DNA from: Candidatus Dojkabacteria bacterium | Lineage (GTDB): Bacteria; Patescibacteriota; Dojkabacteria; J137 | Reading direction: 5' to 3' | Assembly: GCA_020429495.1 (NCBI GenBank) | Contig: JAGQLJ010000034.1 | Coordinates: 1-15,206 of the forward strand | Length of the DNA stretch: 15,206 nucleotides | In this document: positions 5,033-12,343 of the stretch, in pieces | Layout: every line of letters begins with the position of its first letter | Numbering within the stretch: the first letter of the stretch is position 1 | Position numbers and translations under genes: made by a program | Notes under the pieces: generated by a model | What the model was told of the DNA's origin: nothing | Seen by the model: the letters and a program-made list of their open reading frames with translations, nothing else | Database searches by the model: none

Positions 5033-5061
5033 TATATTTAAAGGTAATATCAAGTCCATGA

Positions 5062-5090
5062 ATTATATCAGAAAGATGTAAAAGTGCCAA
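5062..5090 (-). promoter_or_regulatory. Strong promoter of the rplU-rpmA operon
   Basis: TTGGCA (5090-5085), a 17-nt spacer and TATAAT (5067-5062) lie on the minus strand, with TGA just before the -10 forming an extended -10. This is the best sigma-70-like promoter in the window and it fixes the L21 start codon. Confidence 0.85.
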
Positions 5091-5149
5091 TTATTTATGC
5101 ATATTTCTAAAAAATGCTAAGCTAATAGTTTTAAGTTATAGAAGTTTAC

Positions 5150-6133
5150 TTACTCCCAATTAGAGTTACTTTTTGGCTTTCTAGCAACAACAATTAGCAA
5201 AACCATAACCATGAATACCGTTAATGTTGCTGTACCCATCAGAATATACTTCTTTTGCTCACCCTCTGTAAGATTATTTATTTGACTTAATCCAATTCGA
5301 TCAAAAATATTTTGTTTAGCTACATCTATAGTTAATCCATCAACCACACTAACATCTGCAACTCCTGCATTTAGCTGTTTAATATTTTCATTAATCAAAT
5401 TTTGATTAGCATCTGGCCTAACAGCTATAGCAGTATTCCCAAATGCGCATGGCTGCGTATCTTCAGGATCTTCAAGAATAATTGAAACAACAATTCCTGC
5501 TAGCTTGTTAGTATCTTTATAGAATATTGGACTTCCGCTATCACCAAAACAAATACCCGATGTTCCATCACCTTTGATTATAAAAGTATTGGCCCCGATA
5601 TCACTTGCACATAAAGTTGCACTCTTTCTAGGTTTTTCAAAATTTTGTGTTGGATCTTCTGTTCTTCCATAGGCAACAACTTTATAGTTACATCCTTCTG
5701 TTGGTGTAGCAATTTCTGCAAATTCTGAATAAAATCCTGTTGTGTCGTTAATATTTAGTATTGAAAAGTCGTGAGATCTATTTTTACTTTGTACCCATTG
5801 CTCTTTTTGAGTAGCCTTGATTACTGAAATATGATTACTTTCTTGTAAACTAAAATCTCCAAGACCTAAATATATGCTTTCAGAGTTATCAACACAATGC
5901 GATGCAGTAACTGCAATATTTTTATTTAGAACAGCATATCCACAAGTTTTCATTGCACCACCTGGCTCGTAAGAGATTAAATAGCCAGCAAATGGATACC
6001 CTTTTTCTAGCTCACCCCCAAAAAGTGCATCTGAATCATCAAGTGCTAAATTGTTTTGCAAGAGTTTATAAAAAAGCCCAAAAGCACCAAGTGCTAATGC
6101 TATGAAGATTATTACTGTGATTAATTTTTTCAT
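5150..6133 (-). CDS. Membrane-anchored trypsin-family (S1) serine protease, second paralogue
   Basis: The 327-residue product is a chymotrypsin-fold protease predicted to lie outside the membrane. The N-terminus MKKLITVIIF... (helix about 4-24) is a signal or anchor. The triad is His79 in TASHC, Asp122 in HDFSIL and Ser199 in GDSGSP. Cys64/Cys80 form the expected pair around the catalytic His, and Cys148, 175, 195 and 229 match further cysteines of the first protease in order. The protease domain ends near residue 245. A short linker (about 246-295) without the Thr/Ser-rich region of the paralogue leads to a C-terminal helix (about 297-317) and a basic tail. The sequence before the domain contains FGGELEKGYPFAGYL, resembling the region where zymogens of this family are cleaved. 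It has its own promoter (6148-6156) and no Shine-Dalgarno sequence. Substrate unknown. Confidence 0.9.
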   Translation of the reverse strand: MKKLITVIIFIALALGAFGLFYKLLQNNLALDDSDALFGGELEKGYPFAGYLISYEPGGAMKTCGYAVLNKNIAVTASHCVDNSESIYLGLGDFSLQESNHISVIKATQKEQWVQSKNRSHDFSILNINDTTGFYSEFAEIATPTEGCNYKVVAYGRTEDPTQNFEKPRKSATLCASDIGANTFIIKGDGTSGICFGDSGSPIFYKDTNKLAGIVVSIILEDPEDTQPCAFGNTAIAVRPDANQNLINENIKQLNAGVADVSVVDGLTIDVAKQNIFDRIGLSQINNLTEGEQKKYILMGTATLTVFMVMVLLIVVARKPKSNSNWE

Positions 6134-6147
6134 GTTAATTTTATTCT

Positions 6148-6156
6148 ACTATAACA
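6148..6156 (-). promoter_or_regulatory. Extended -10 promoter of the second protease gene
   Basis: TGT-TATAGT on the minus strand lies 14 nt before the ATG. No -35 hexamer is obvious. The predicted leader is only a few nucleotides long. Confidence 0.4.
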
Positions 6157-6172
6157 TGATAGATGTAGCCAG

Positions 6173-6202
6173 AAGGCGATCCCGATTTATCGGGATCGCC
6201 TT
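6173..6202. repeat. Perfect hairpin after thrS containing TCCCGAT/ATCGGGA
   Basis: AAGGCGATCCCGAT (6173-6186) is the exact reverse complement of 6189-6202. It lies 6 nt beyond the ThrRS stop, the place of a terminator, but no T-run follows on the minus strand. The inner part TCCCGATTTATCGGGA (6180-6195) has the same arms as the hairpins in the tRNA-Asp remnants (1935-1951, 2326-2341). Confidence 0.7.
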
Positions 6203-6208
6203 AGTTTA

Positions 6209-8053
6209 TTACAAATCCAGTGATTTAGACTCAATTTTTCCTTTTACTCTTTCAATCAAAACTTCTAAAGGCATTTCTCCAAGCTCTTCACCAGATCTTA
6301 ATCTTACATTTACAGTCTTTTTATCTTTTTCTTTATCACCAACAACTAGCATGTATGGAACTTTCATTGCTTGAGCTTTTCTAATCTTATTTCCAAGTGT
6401 TTCGTTAACTTCAGCTCTCAAAATTCTAATTCCTGCTTCTTCTAATTGTTTGTTTATAGAATCTGCATATTCAGCATGCTTTTCTGAAACTGGTAGAACA
6501 GTTACTTGATCTGGACTCATCCAAACTGGAAATGCTCCTGCAAAGTGTTCAATAATAATTCCAATGAATCGCTCAGACCCAACAATTGCTCTATGAATCA
6601 TTACTGGTTCTTGCTCTGATCCATCTTGATCAATAAATTTAAGTCCAAATCTATGTGGCATATTCATATCAATTTGAATTGTTGAAATTTGCCATTCTCT
6701 ACCCAAACTATCTTTTGCAATAAAATCCATTTTTGGGCCATAAATTGCAGCTTCCCCAGGTGCTTCAAAGTATTCTACATCTAGGTCTTTAACTAATTCT
6801 TTTAGTTTTGCTTCTGCTTTTTCCCAAACTTCATCTGATCCTAAGTATTTTTCTTTTTCTTCAGGATCTCTTAGAGAAAGTCTGATGTAATAATTTAGGC
6901 CATAAACATCTAAGGCCTCATTAATTGCAGACTGAACATTTTTAAATTCATCGGCAATTTGATCAGGTCTAACAAATGCATGACCATCATCTTGAGTAAA
7001 TACTCTTGATCTTAGAATTCCATGCAATTCTCCTGGTCTTTCATCTCTTGCTAAATTTGAAAAATCTGCAACTCTATATGGTAAATCTTTATATGATCTC
7101 ATTTGAGAAGCATAAAGCTGAGTATGCTGAGGGCAGTTCATTGGCTTATAATACATTTCTTCTTCAGAATAGTTTGAAATCACTTTAAACATATCATCCT
7201 TATATTTATCGTAATGCCCTGAAATTTTGAACAGTTCTGCTCTGTTAAAGTTTGGTGTATTAACTTCATGATAACCTATTTTTGCATTTAGCTCTCTACT
7301 AAAATTATAAACAGCATTTCTTAAAATGGAACCTCTTGGTGTATACATTGGAAGCCCTGCTCCAACTAATTCAGAAAAAACAATTAAATCTAAATCTTTT
7401 GCTAGTTTTCTGTGATCTCTTTTCTTGGCTTCTTCAATCATATTAATGTATTCATCTAGTTCTTCCTTACTTTCAAAAGCAGTTCCGTAAACTCTTTTTA
7501 GCATTTCATTTTTCTCATCTCCTCTCCAATATGCTCCTGCAATAGATAACAGTTTATAAGCTTTTATCTCCGAAGTTGAGCTTGCATGTGGTCCTTTACA
7601 TAAATCTACAAATACTGCATCTCCTGGTAAATCTGCAGCCGCATCACCTGCAACTTTTCTTTTATAACTACCTGCCTCAGCCTCTGGATCACCAGTATAG
7701 TAAACTGTTAAATCTTTACCTTCTTTTACATATTCATCAATAAACTCCATTTTAAATGGATTATGACCAAACATTTTCTTTGCTTCGTCAGCACTTATAT
7801 CCTTTCTAATTAATGGCAAATTTGCTTTTATAATTTTTTGCATTCTTTTTTCAATCTTTGGGAAATCTTGTTCACTAATTTCAATATCCCATCTTGAATC
7901 GTTGTACCATCCATTCTCAATTGGTGGACCCATTGCACGCATAACCTTTCCTAGGTAAAGTTCTTCCACTGCCTGATTAAATACATGTTCACAAGTATGT
8001 CTAATTTTGTATAAATTTGAATTTTCGTAATCGTCATTATTTTTCATACGCAT
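6209..8053 (-). CDS. thrS: Threonyl-tRNA synthetase lacking the N-terminal TGS domain
   Basis: This class II synthetase charges tRNA-Thr in the cytoplasm. The 614-residue product begins directly with the editing (SAD) domain, with metal-site residues His19 and His23 (HxxxH) and Cys152 and His156 (CKGPH). The catalytic core follows (about 215-505) with the zinc ligands Cys307 (in MNCPQH), His358 (in DDGHAF) and His487 (in VMIHRAI). The anticodon-binding domain is about 512-610. The usual first 60 or so residues (TGS domain) are absent, and no in-frame start upstream could supply them. The catalytic motif usually reads MNCPGH; here Gln replaces Gly after Pro. Starts at 8053 and 8047 are both possible; neither has a Shine-Dalgarno sequence. 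The gene stands alone between the four-helix-bundle gene and a protease gene. Confidence 0.96.
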   Translation of the reverse strand: MRMKNNDDYENSNLYKIRHTCEHVFNQAVEELYLGKVMRAMGPPIENGWYNDSRWDIEISEQDFPKIEKRMQKIIKANLPLIRKDISADEAKKMFGHNPFKMEFIDEYVKEGKDLTVYYTGDPEAEAGSYKRKVAGDAAADLPGDAVFVDLCKGPHASSTSEIKAYKLLSIAGAYWRGDEKNEMLKRVYGTAFESKEELDEYINMIEEAKKRDHRKLAKDLDLIVFSELVGAGLPMYTPRGSILRNAVYNFSRELNAKIGYHEVNTPNFNRAELFKISGHYDKYKDDMFKVISNYSEEEMYYKPMNCPQHTQLYASQMRSYKDLPYRVADFSNLARDERPGELHGILRSRVFTQDDGHAFVRPDQIADEFKNVQSAINEALDVYGLNYYIRLSLRDPEEKEKYLGSDEVWEKAEAKLKELVKDLDVEYFEAPGEAAIYGPKMDFIAKDSLGREWQISTIQIDMNMPHRFGLKFIDQDGSEQEPVMIHRAIVGSERFIGIIIEHFAGAFPVWMSPDQVTVLPVSEKHAEYADSINKQLEEAGIRILRAEVNETLGNKIRKAQAMKVPYMLVVGDKEKDKKTVNVRLRSGEELGEMPLEVLIERVKGKIESKSLDL

Positions 8054-8071
8054 TATTATTAATAAGTTTTA

Positions 8072-8077
8072 ATTATA
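8072..8077 (-). promoter_or_regulatory. Possible -10 element for thrS
   Basis: A perfect TATAAT on the minus strand lies 18 nt before the ATG at 8053. The upstream region is AT-rich and has no clear -35. No T-box or other leader structure fits in the 48-nt gap. Confidence 0.35.
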
Positions 8078-8094
8078 AAGTTAAAAGTTAAAAT
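8077..8094. repeat. Left half of an inverted repeat around the four-helix-bundle gene
   Basis: AAAGTTAAAAGTTAAAAT here matches the reverse complement of 8492-8509 (AAAGTTAAAAGTCAAAAT on the minus strand) at 17 of 18 positions. The halves lie just outside the 3' end of the gene and within its N-terminal coding region. Because the sequence is AT-rich, chance is possible. Confidence 0.4.
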
Positions 8095-8101
8095 GCAAAA
8101 T

Positions 8102-8533
8102 TTACTCTTTAAATACCAAATTTTTATTTTTTAAATTTCTAACTCCCGCACCTAACATTTTTGATAACTCAATAGCTTCTAATAATAGTTCATTAATTAC
8201 TTTTTTATCTTTAATCGATGTTTTGTCCCTTTCGAGCAATATCTTTAACCAATATTTCGTTTCGTTTGAACTTTTTAGAGCTATTTCATAGTATTTTTTA
8301 AACTCTCTTCTACTACTTGATGCTTTGCCTTCAACAATATTAGCACCTATTGATGTTGCAGATCTAACTAATTGGTTATGTATAATCCCACTTACATCAT
8401 ATCTTGAATGTTGTCGATCTATCATATTTACTATCTTTAAACTAAACTGAAAACACCTTGATGTAATATCTATTTGGTATTTTGAATTATAATTTTGACT
8501 TTTAACTTTTGAATTTGAAATTTTATTATTCAC
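8102..8533 (-). CDS. Four-helix-bundle protein (S23 / 23S rRNA intervening-sequence family)
   Basis: The 143-residue product matches the S23 four-helix-bundle family, known both from intervening sequences in 23S rRNA genes and as free-standing genes in many bacteria. Core motifs are QLVRSATSIGANIVEG (54-69) and YEIALKSSNETKYWL (82-96). Known family structures are small helical bundles that form pentamers; the biochemical role is not settled. The start is GTG at 8533. Residues 1-20 (MNNKISNSKVKSQNYNSKYQ) are low-complexity, absent from the core family and encoded by AT-rich repetitive DNA that includes one arm of an inverted repeat (8492-8509). No rRNA is nearby, so this is a free-standing copy. 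The repeats suggest past mobility. The gene lies 48 nt upstream of thrS. Confidence 0.85.
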   Translation of the reverse strand: MNNKISNSKVKSQNYNSKYQIDITSRCFQFSLKIVNMIDRQHSRYDVSGIIHNQLVRSATSIGANIVEGKASSSRREFKKYYEIALKSSNETKYWLKILLERDKTSIKDKKVINELLLEAIELSKMLGAGVRNLKNKNLVFKE

Positions 8534-8588
8534 CCTATTTTCACTAAAAATTAAATAGGGAATATTAAATTTTATGTAGCTTTGTTTT

Positions 8589-8601
8589 ACCCCCTAGGGG
8601 T
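8589..8601. repeat. Short GC-rich palindrome in the gap between genes
   Basis: CCCCTAGGGG (8591-8600) is a perfect 10-bp palindrome inside an otherwise AT-rich 143-nt gap (8534-8676). Next to it are short tandem repeats: TTGTAGTT twice (8604-8620) and AAGTATC twice (8621-8638). The palindrome is followed on the minus strand by GTAAAAC, not a T-run, so a terminator role is doubtful. Confidence 0.35.
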
Positions 8602-8676
8602 CGTTGTAGTTCTTGTAGTTAAGTATCTACGAAGTATCATAAATGGATTATAGATCTAAAGCTTGAATCAATCAAA

Positions 8677-9432
8677 TTACTGAATTTCAAAATTATATTT
8701 ATCTGCTAATTCTTGCTGTGCTTTTTGAAATTGCAAATCAAGCTTTGCTTCATTGGCAGAGATTTTTGTTGTTAAATTATTGATTGATTCTTCTGAAATT
8801 TCTCCTGTTAATCTTAATTCTTCAACAATAGTTGAGTAATCATTTGAAAGTACATCTAAATAAAACTGAAATAAGTTTTTAGCTGCTACTCTAAGATCTT
8901 CACCTCCCTCAACAACCTCTATTGTATCTATTTTTTGAGCTGTTATATAAGATGCGCCTAAAGAATCTGAATATGCTTTATCAACTGCATCAATATCTTT
9001 AGTAGCTAAAGTAGCACCTAAGTTCTGAAAGTGACCTATTAAACTTACTTGCATATCTACTATTTTATTATTAAATTCTATTGCTGAATCTTTATCTGAT
9101 TTAGAACTCTCTTCTGAATTCTTTTGAACATCTGAATTTTCTTCACTATTCTTTCTGAAAAGTGTAGGAGTACTAATATTTGTATTAAATAAGTCTTCAC
9201 CTGTTATTGACTGATATACAGCGACACCACCTAAAAGTATGGAAAAAATTACGCAACAAAAACAAAGTGCAATAAAGGCAAACAACATATTCTGTACTCT
9301 TTGTTTATTATTCTTCTTTTTAGAAGTTTTTTCTTTTGGCTCTTCGGATTTTACTTCAGCATTAGCTAAATCTTCTTTTTTAATTTCTTTACCTAATGTT
9401 GTTTCTTCCTTTTGTTCTTTATTCTCTTCCAT
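8677..9432 (-). CDS. Single-pass membrane protein with extracytoplasmic helical domain (paralogue A)
   Basis: The family is not recognised. The 251-residue product has a charged Lys/Glu-rich cytoplasmic N-terminus (1-47), one membrane helix (about 49-73) with three Cys (57, 59, 60), a Ser/Asn/Glu-rich stalk (about 90-115) and a helical domain (about 118-251). That domain aligns with the next gene upstream: GGEDLRVAAKNLFQFYLDVLSNDY (176-199) corresponds to GGEQFQKAAEDLVSFYINILDNEY there, and both end with a long helix closing in (Y/S)xFE(I/L)Q. The shared pattern suggests a helical bundle outside the membrane. It has its own extended -10 (9453-9461) and is separated from its paralogue by a terminator. 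A sensor, scaffold or structural role is possible; none is shown. Confidence 0.75.
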   Translation of the reverse strand: MEENKEQKEETTLGKEIKKEDLANAEVKSEEPKEKTSKKKNNKQRVQNMLFAFIALCFCCVIFSILLGGVAVYQSITGEDLFNTNISTPTLFRKNSEENSDVQKNSEESSKSDKDSAIEFNNKIVDMQVSLIGHFQNLGATLATKDIDAVDKAYSDSLGASYITAQKIDTIEVVEGGEDLRVAAKNLFQFYLDVLSNDYSTIVEELRLTGEISEESINNLTTKISANEAKLDLQFQKAQQELADKYNFEIQ

Positions 9433-9452
9433 AGTCTTTATTTATATACCTT

Positions 9453-9461
9453 ATTATAGCA
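9453..9461 (-). promoter_or_regulatory. Extended -10 promoter of paralogue A
   Basis: TGC-TATAAT on the minus strand lies 20 nt before the ATG. The -35 region falls in the preceding terminator stem and has no good hexamer, so the extended -10 would carry recognition. Confidence 0.5.
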
Positions 9462-9467
9462 TTAGAA

Positions 9468-9491
9468 AAGGAACGGCATTAGCCGTTCCTT
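9468..9491 (-). terminator. Rho-independent terminator of paralogue B
   Basis: AAGGAACGGC pairs perfectly with GCCGTTCCTT around a 4-nt TAAT loop; on the minus strand the stem runs into TTTTCT. It lies 22 nt after the stop codon of the gene ending at 9514. Confidence 0.8.
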
Positions 9492-9513
9492 CTTTCCTCA
9501 GATTTGAAATTAC

Positions 9514-10038
9514 TTATGATTCCTGTAGCTCAAAACCGCTTTGATCTGCAAACTGCTTTTGTTGGTCAACAAAGTTTTGTAATAGTTGATTTTCTTCTGT
9601 AGTAATATTATCAATCATTACTTCTATTTCATCAGCATCTGCTATTGTTACTTCATCTGCATATGCAGCACTAATAATATCTCTATATTCATTATCTAAA
9701 ATATTTATATAAAATGAGACCAAATCTTCGGCTGCTTTTTGAAATTGCTCGCCGCCTTCAGCTGTATCAAAGCTTTCAATATTATTTAATGCCACCTGTG
9801 CTCCTTCAAATAATTTATTATGTTCATCAATAACTTCTTCTTCTGTTAGTGTATCTGTACTTAATTTTGTATTAAACACTAAAAATTTTTGAGTAAGTAA
9901 ATTTTGCTCTTCTACAATTGCATTATTATATGAAATTGCATCAACTGCTAAATTTGTTTTTCTGTTTGCAGAATATGCAACAAAACCAATAACTGCTCCC
10001 ACAATAAATAGCGAAATAAATACGTTTAACTTTTTCAT
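9514..10038 (-). CDS. Single-pass membrane protein with extracytoplasmic helical domain (paralogue B)
   Basis: The family is not recognised. From the ATG at 10038 the product has 174 residues and starts MKKLNVFISLFIVGAVIG, a normal signal or anchor; the frame is open 19 codons further, but that extension would put an odd sequence before the signal. The mature part (about 30-174) is predicted helical and acidic and is homologous to the last 130 residues of paralogue A, with a central GGEQFQKAAEDL...FYINILDNEY and a C-terminal helix ending GFELQES. It lacks the charged N-terminal extension and stalk of paralogue A. There is no lipobox Cys. It diverges from asnB across a 122-nt gap. No enzymatic motif is seen. 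Confidence 0.75.
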   Translation of the reverse strand: MKKLNVFISLFIVGAVIGFVAYSANRKTNLAVDAISYNNAIVEEQNLLTQKFLVFNTKLSTDTLTEEEVIDEHNKLFEGAQVALNNIESFDTAEGGEQFQKAAEDLVSFYINILDNEYRDIISAAYADEVTIADADEIEVMIDNITTEENQLLQNFVDQQKQFADQSGFELQES

Positions 10039-10131
10039 TAAGTAATAAAAATAACTGTATAGTGCTATGCTAAACGATTCTTCCCTAAATTGCAATGAGT
10101 GAGCATTTTGATTTTTGACTTCTTTTGTTCA

Positions 10132-10140
10132 TGATACAAT
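10132..10140 (+). promoter_or_regulatory. Extended -10 promoter of asnB
   Basis: TGA-TACAAT lies 20 nt before the ATG. A TTGACT at 10115-10120 is a possible -35 but only 14 nt away; it would suit TATTAT (10140-10145) at 19 nt instead. The exact promoter is uncertain. Confidence 0.4.
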
Positions 10141-10160
10141 ATTATAGTTAGCATATTTTT

Positions 10161-12005
10161 ATGTGCGGAATTGTTGGATTTACTGGACAAACAGATTCAG
10201 AAGTTCTAAAAAAAATGACTGATAGTATTACTCATCGTGGTCCCGATGATGCTGCATATATTGTTAATCCTAATTTTTCAATTGGCTACAGAAGACTTTC
10301 AATTATTGATCTTTCTAAGAGTATTTATCCAATTACCAATGAAGAAGATACTATCGAACTTGTGCTAAACGGTGAGATATATAACTATCAAGAATTAAGA
10401 ACTGAACTTGAAGCAAGTGGACATAAATTTAAAACACAGTCAGATTCAGAAACAATTGTTCATGGATATGAAGAATGGGGTTACGATGTGGTAACTCATT
10501 TAAGAGGAATGTTTGTGTTCGTTTTATTAGATAAAGAAAAAAATGAGACATTTATTGCAAGAGATAGATTAGGAATAAAGCCTTGGTACTATTCTGAATA
10601 TAACGGGCGAATTGTTTTTGGATCTGAAATTAAAGCAATTTTAGAACATTTTGATGTTCCAAGAGACCCTGACGATAGGTCTGTTTATAGATTTCTAAGC
10701 TATAGAGTTCATGATACAGATGACAGAACTTTCTTTAAGAATGTTAAAAGATTATTGCCTGGGCACTTTATGGTTATTCAAGCTGATGGAGGCATGGATA
10801 TTCAAAAATATTGGAAGCCTGAATATAACAAAGAATTTAGTTCAAAGAAATCTGATGAAGAATATAAGGAAGAGTTTAAGGAGATATTCTCTGAGGCTGT
10901 TAGGCTTCATTTAATAGCAGATGTGCCTGTTGGTGTAACTTTATCTGGAGGGCTAGATTCTAGTGGAATTACATCTTTATCAAAACAACTTTATGATGAG
11001 GCATTAACCCTTGCACAAGCTTCAGGTGAGGCTGCTCCAAAGCATGAAATTATTGCATTCTCAGCAGTTCACCCAGGAGAGACTATTGATGAAAGTGAAT
11101 ATATAGATTCTGTTGTTGAGGCTACAGGAATTAAATCTGTAAAAATTCAACCAAGTGTAGATACTTTCTGGGAAGATTTAGACCACTGGGTATATATGCA
11201 AGAAGAACCAGTTATTAGTGGTGCACCTTATGCTTACTATACCGTTATGCGAGAAGCAGCTAAGCAGATTACTGTTTTGCTTTCAGGGCAAGGAGGAGAT
11301 GAACTATTAGCAGGATATGTTCCATATTTTATGACATATCTTCAAACTGCATGGGACCAAAAAAAGCTTTGGCCAATGCTTAGAGAAACATGGATGGGAA
11401 AAGACCTATACTTTCCATATTTCTGGAAACTTATGCAAGCTAAAAGACAGTCAGAAACAAATTTGTCTATTCAAAACATGCTAACTGATCAGTTTAAGCA
11501 GGACTATAAAGATCAAGGAATTGACTTTAAAACAAGTAGGAATCTGAATGAAAGACTATTCTTTGACGTAACAAGAGACACAACGCCATCCCTTTTAAGA
11601 TATGAAGATAAAAACTCAATGGCTAACTCGTTAGAATCAAGAGTTCCATTCTTTGACCATAAAGTTGTTGAATACATCTTCAATTTACCAATTGATCAAA
11701 AAATAAAATTCGGATGGAATAGATTTATATATAGAAACGCAATGCAAGGAATTATTCCTGATAAAAATAGACTTCGGAGGTCTAAGGTTGGATTTACAAA
11801 TCCGGAATGGGAGTGGATAGAAAGACGGGCAGATAAATTTAGAGAAATATTTAGTTCAGACAGTTTTAAAAATAGACCTTATTGGGATTCAGAAAAAGTT
11901 CTGCAAGATTTTGAAAAGGCAGTTTCTAATCAAAAGACAGGTGATGTACTAATCTTCTGGAGATTATTCATAACAGAAATGTGGATGAGGAAGTATGTTG
12001 ATTAA
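10161..12005 (+). CDS. asnB: Asparagine synthetase (glutamine-hydrolysing)
   Basis: The 614-residue enzyme makes asparagine from aspartate, ATP and glutamine in the cytoplasm. It starts MCGIVGF, giving the N-terminal Cys nucleophile of class II glutamine amidotransferases after Met removal. The amidotransferase domain (about 2-210) has RRLSIIDL, NGEIYNYQEL and SDSETIVHGYE. The synthetase domain (about 235-600) has the ATP-binding PP-loop SGGLDSSG (262-269), a second SGQGGDE motif and the late signature NSMANSLESRVPFFDH. Length and domain order are those of AsnB. Relatives of this family sometimes modify surface polysaccharides or peptides rather than making free asparagine, and the neighbours do not decide between these. 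It is the only plus-strand gene here; its last 4 nt overlap the convergent gene at 12002. No Shine-Dalgarno sequence. Confidence 0.92.
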   Translation: MCGIVGFTGQTDSEVLKKMTDSITHRGPDDAAYIVNPNFSIGYRRLSIIDLSKSIYPITNEEDTIELVLNGEIYNYQELRTELEASGHKFKTQSDSETIVHGYEEWGYDVVTHLRGMFVFVLLDKEKNETFIARDRLGIKPWYYSEYNGRIVFGSEIKAILEHFDVPRDPDDRSVYRFLSYRVHDTDDRTFFKNVKRLLPGHFMVIQADGGMDIQKYWKPEYNKEFSSKKSDEEYKEEFKEIFSEAVRLHLIADVPVGVTLSGGLDSSGITSLSKQLYDEALTLAQASGEAAPKHEIIAFSAVHPGETIDESEYIDSVVEATGIKSVKIQPSVDTFWEDLDHWVYMQEEPVISGAPYAYYTVMREAAKQITVLLSGQGGDELLAGYVPYFMTYLQTAWDQKKLWPMLRETWMGKDLYFPYFWKLMQAKRQSETNLSIQNMLTDQFKQDYKDQGIDFKTSRNLNERLFFDVTRDTTPSLLRYEDKNSMANSLESRVPFFDHKVVEYIFNLPIDQKIKFGWNRFIYRNAMQGIIPDKNRLRRSKVGFTNPEWEWIERRADKFREIFSSDSFKNRPYWDSEKVLQDFEKAVSNQKTGDVLIFWRLFITEMWMRKYVD

Positions 12006-12241
12006 GCTTCCCAAGCATCACTTTCAGAATCAAATCCAATATCTTCAGGGTAAAGTTGGTTGTCTCCATTCATTTGCAAAGAGATTTGAAAGCCACCAGA
12101 ATTTTTATATATAGCGTTTGGCGCTAGGTGATCTCCACTTACTAAACTGTATTCAACACCATCTATCTTAATAACGCCTAGTGTAGAATCTACTTCAAAG
12201 AAAGGTGTTCCGCCACCAAAAGGGTCATTATATTCCGACAT
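12002..12241 (-). CDS. Small acidic hypothetical protein
   Basis: I do not recognise this 79-residue protein. It begins MSEYNDPFGG and has alternating hydrophobic residues suggesting a small beta-rich fold (FEVDSTLGVIKIDGVEYSLV), then an acidic end. There is no signal, membrane helix or cysteine. A TTG at 12280 would extend it, but the ATG at 12241 sits 20 nt after the start predicted from a good promoter (TTGATA, 17 nt, TAGAAT). It converges with asnB, overlapping it by 4 nt at the stop codons, with no terminator between. The coding sequence ends GAAGCTTAATCA, identical over 12 nt to the end of the next small gene. Function unknown. Confidence 0.65.
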   Translation of the reverse strand: MSEYNDPFGGGTPFFEVDSTLGVIKIDGVEYSLVSGDHLAPNAIYKNSGGFQISLQMNGDNQLYPEDIGFDSESDAWEA

Positions 12242-12267
12242 AAAATTTTTTATAACAATAGTCTGAT

Positions 12268-12296
12268 ATTCTATTACCAAAATACATTTATATCAA
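12268..12296 (-). promoter_or_regulatory. Sigma-70-type promoter of the 79-residue protein gene
   Basis: TTGATA (12296-12291), 17 nt, then TAGAAT (12273-12268) on the minus strand; both hexamers match consensus at 5 of 6 positions. Predicted leader about 20 nt. Confidence 0.6.
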
Positions 12297-12343
12297 CTTA
12301 TCAACATTAAAAGTTTACCAATAAATCTATTACAGTATTGTGA

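Noticed and set aside
5033..5059. Upstream ATG start of L21 (nine extra residues)
   Set aside because: It lies between the -10 box and the predicted transcription start, so it should not be in the mRNA, and the extra residues are not part of the L21 family.
8054..8101. T-box or other tRNA-sensing leader before thrS
   Set aside because: The gap is only 48 nt, AT-rich and without stable structure.
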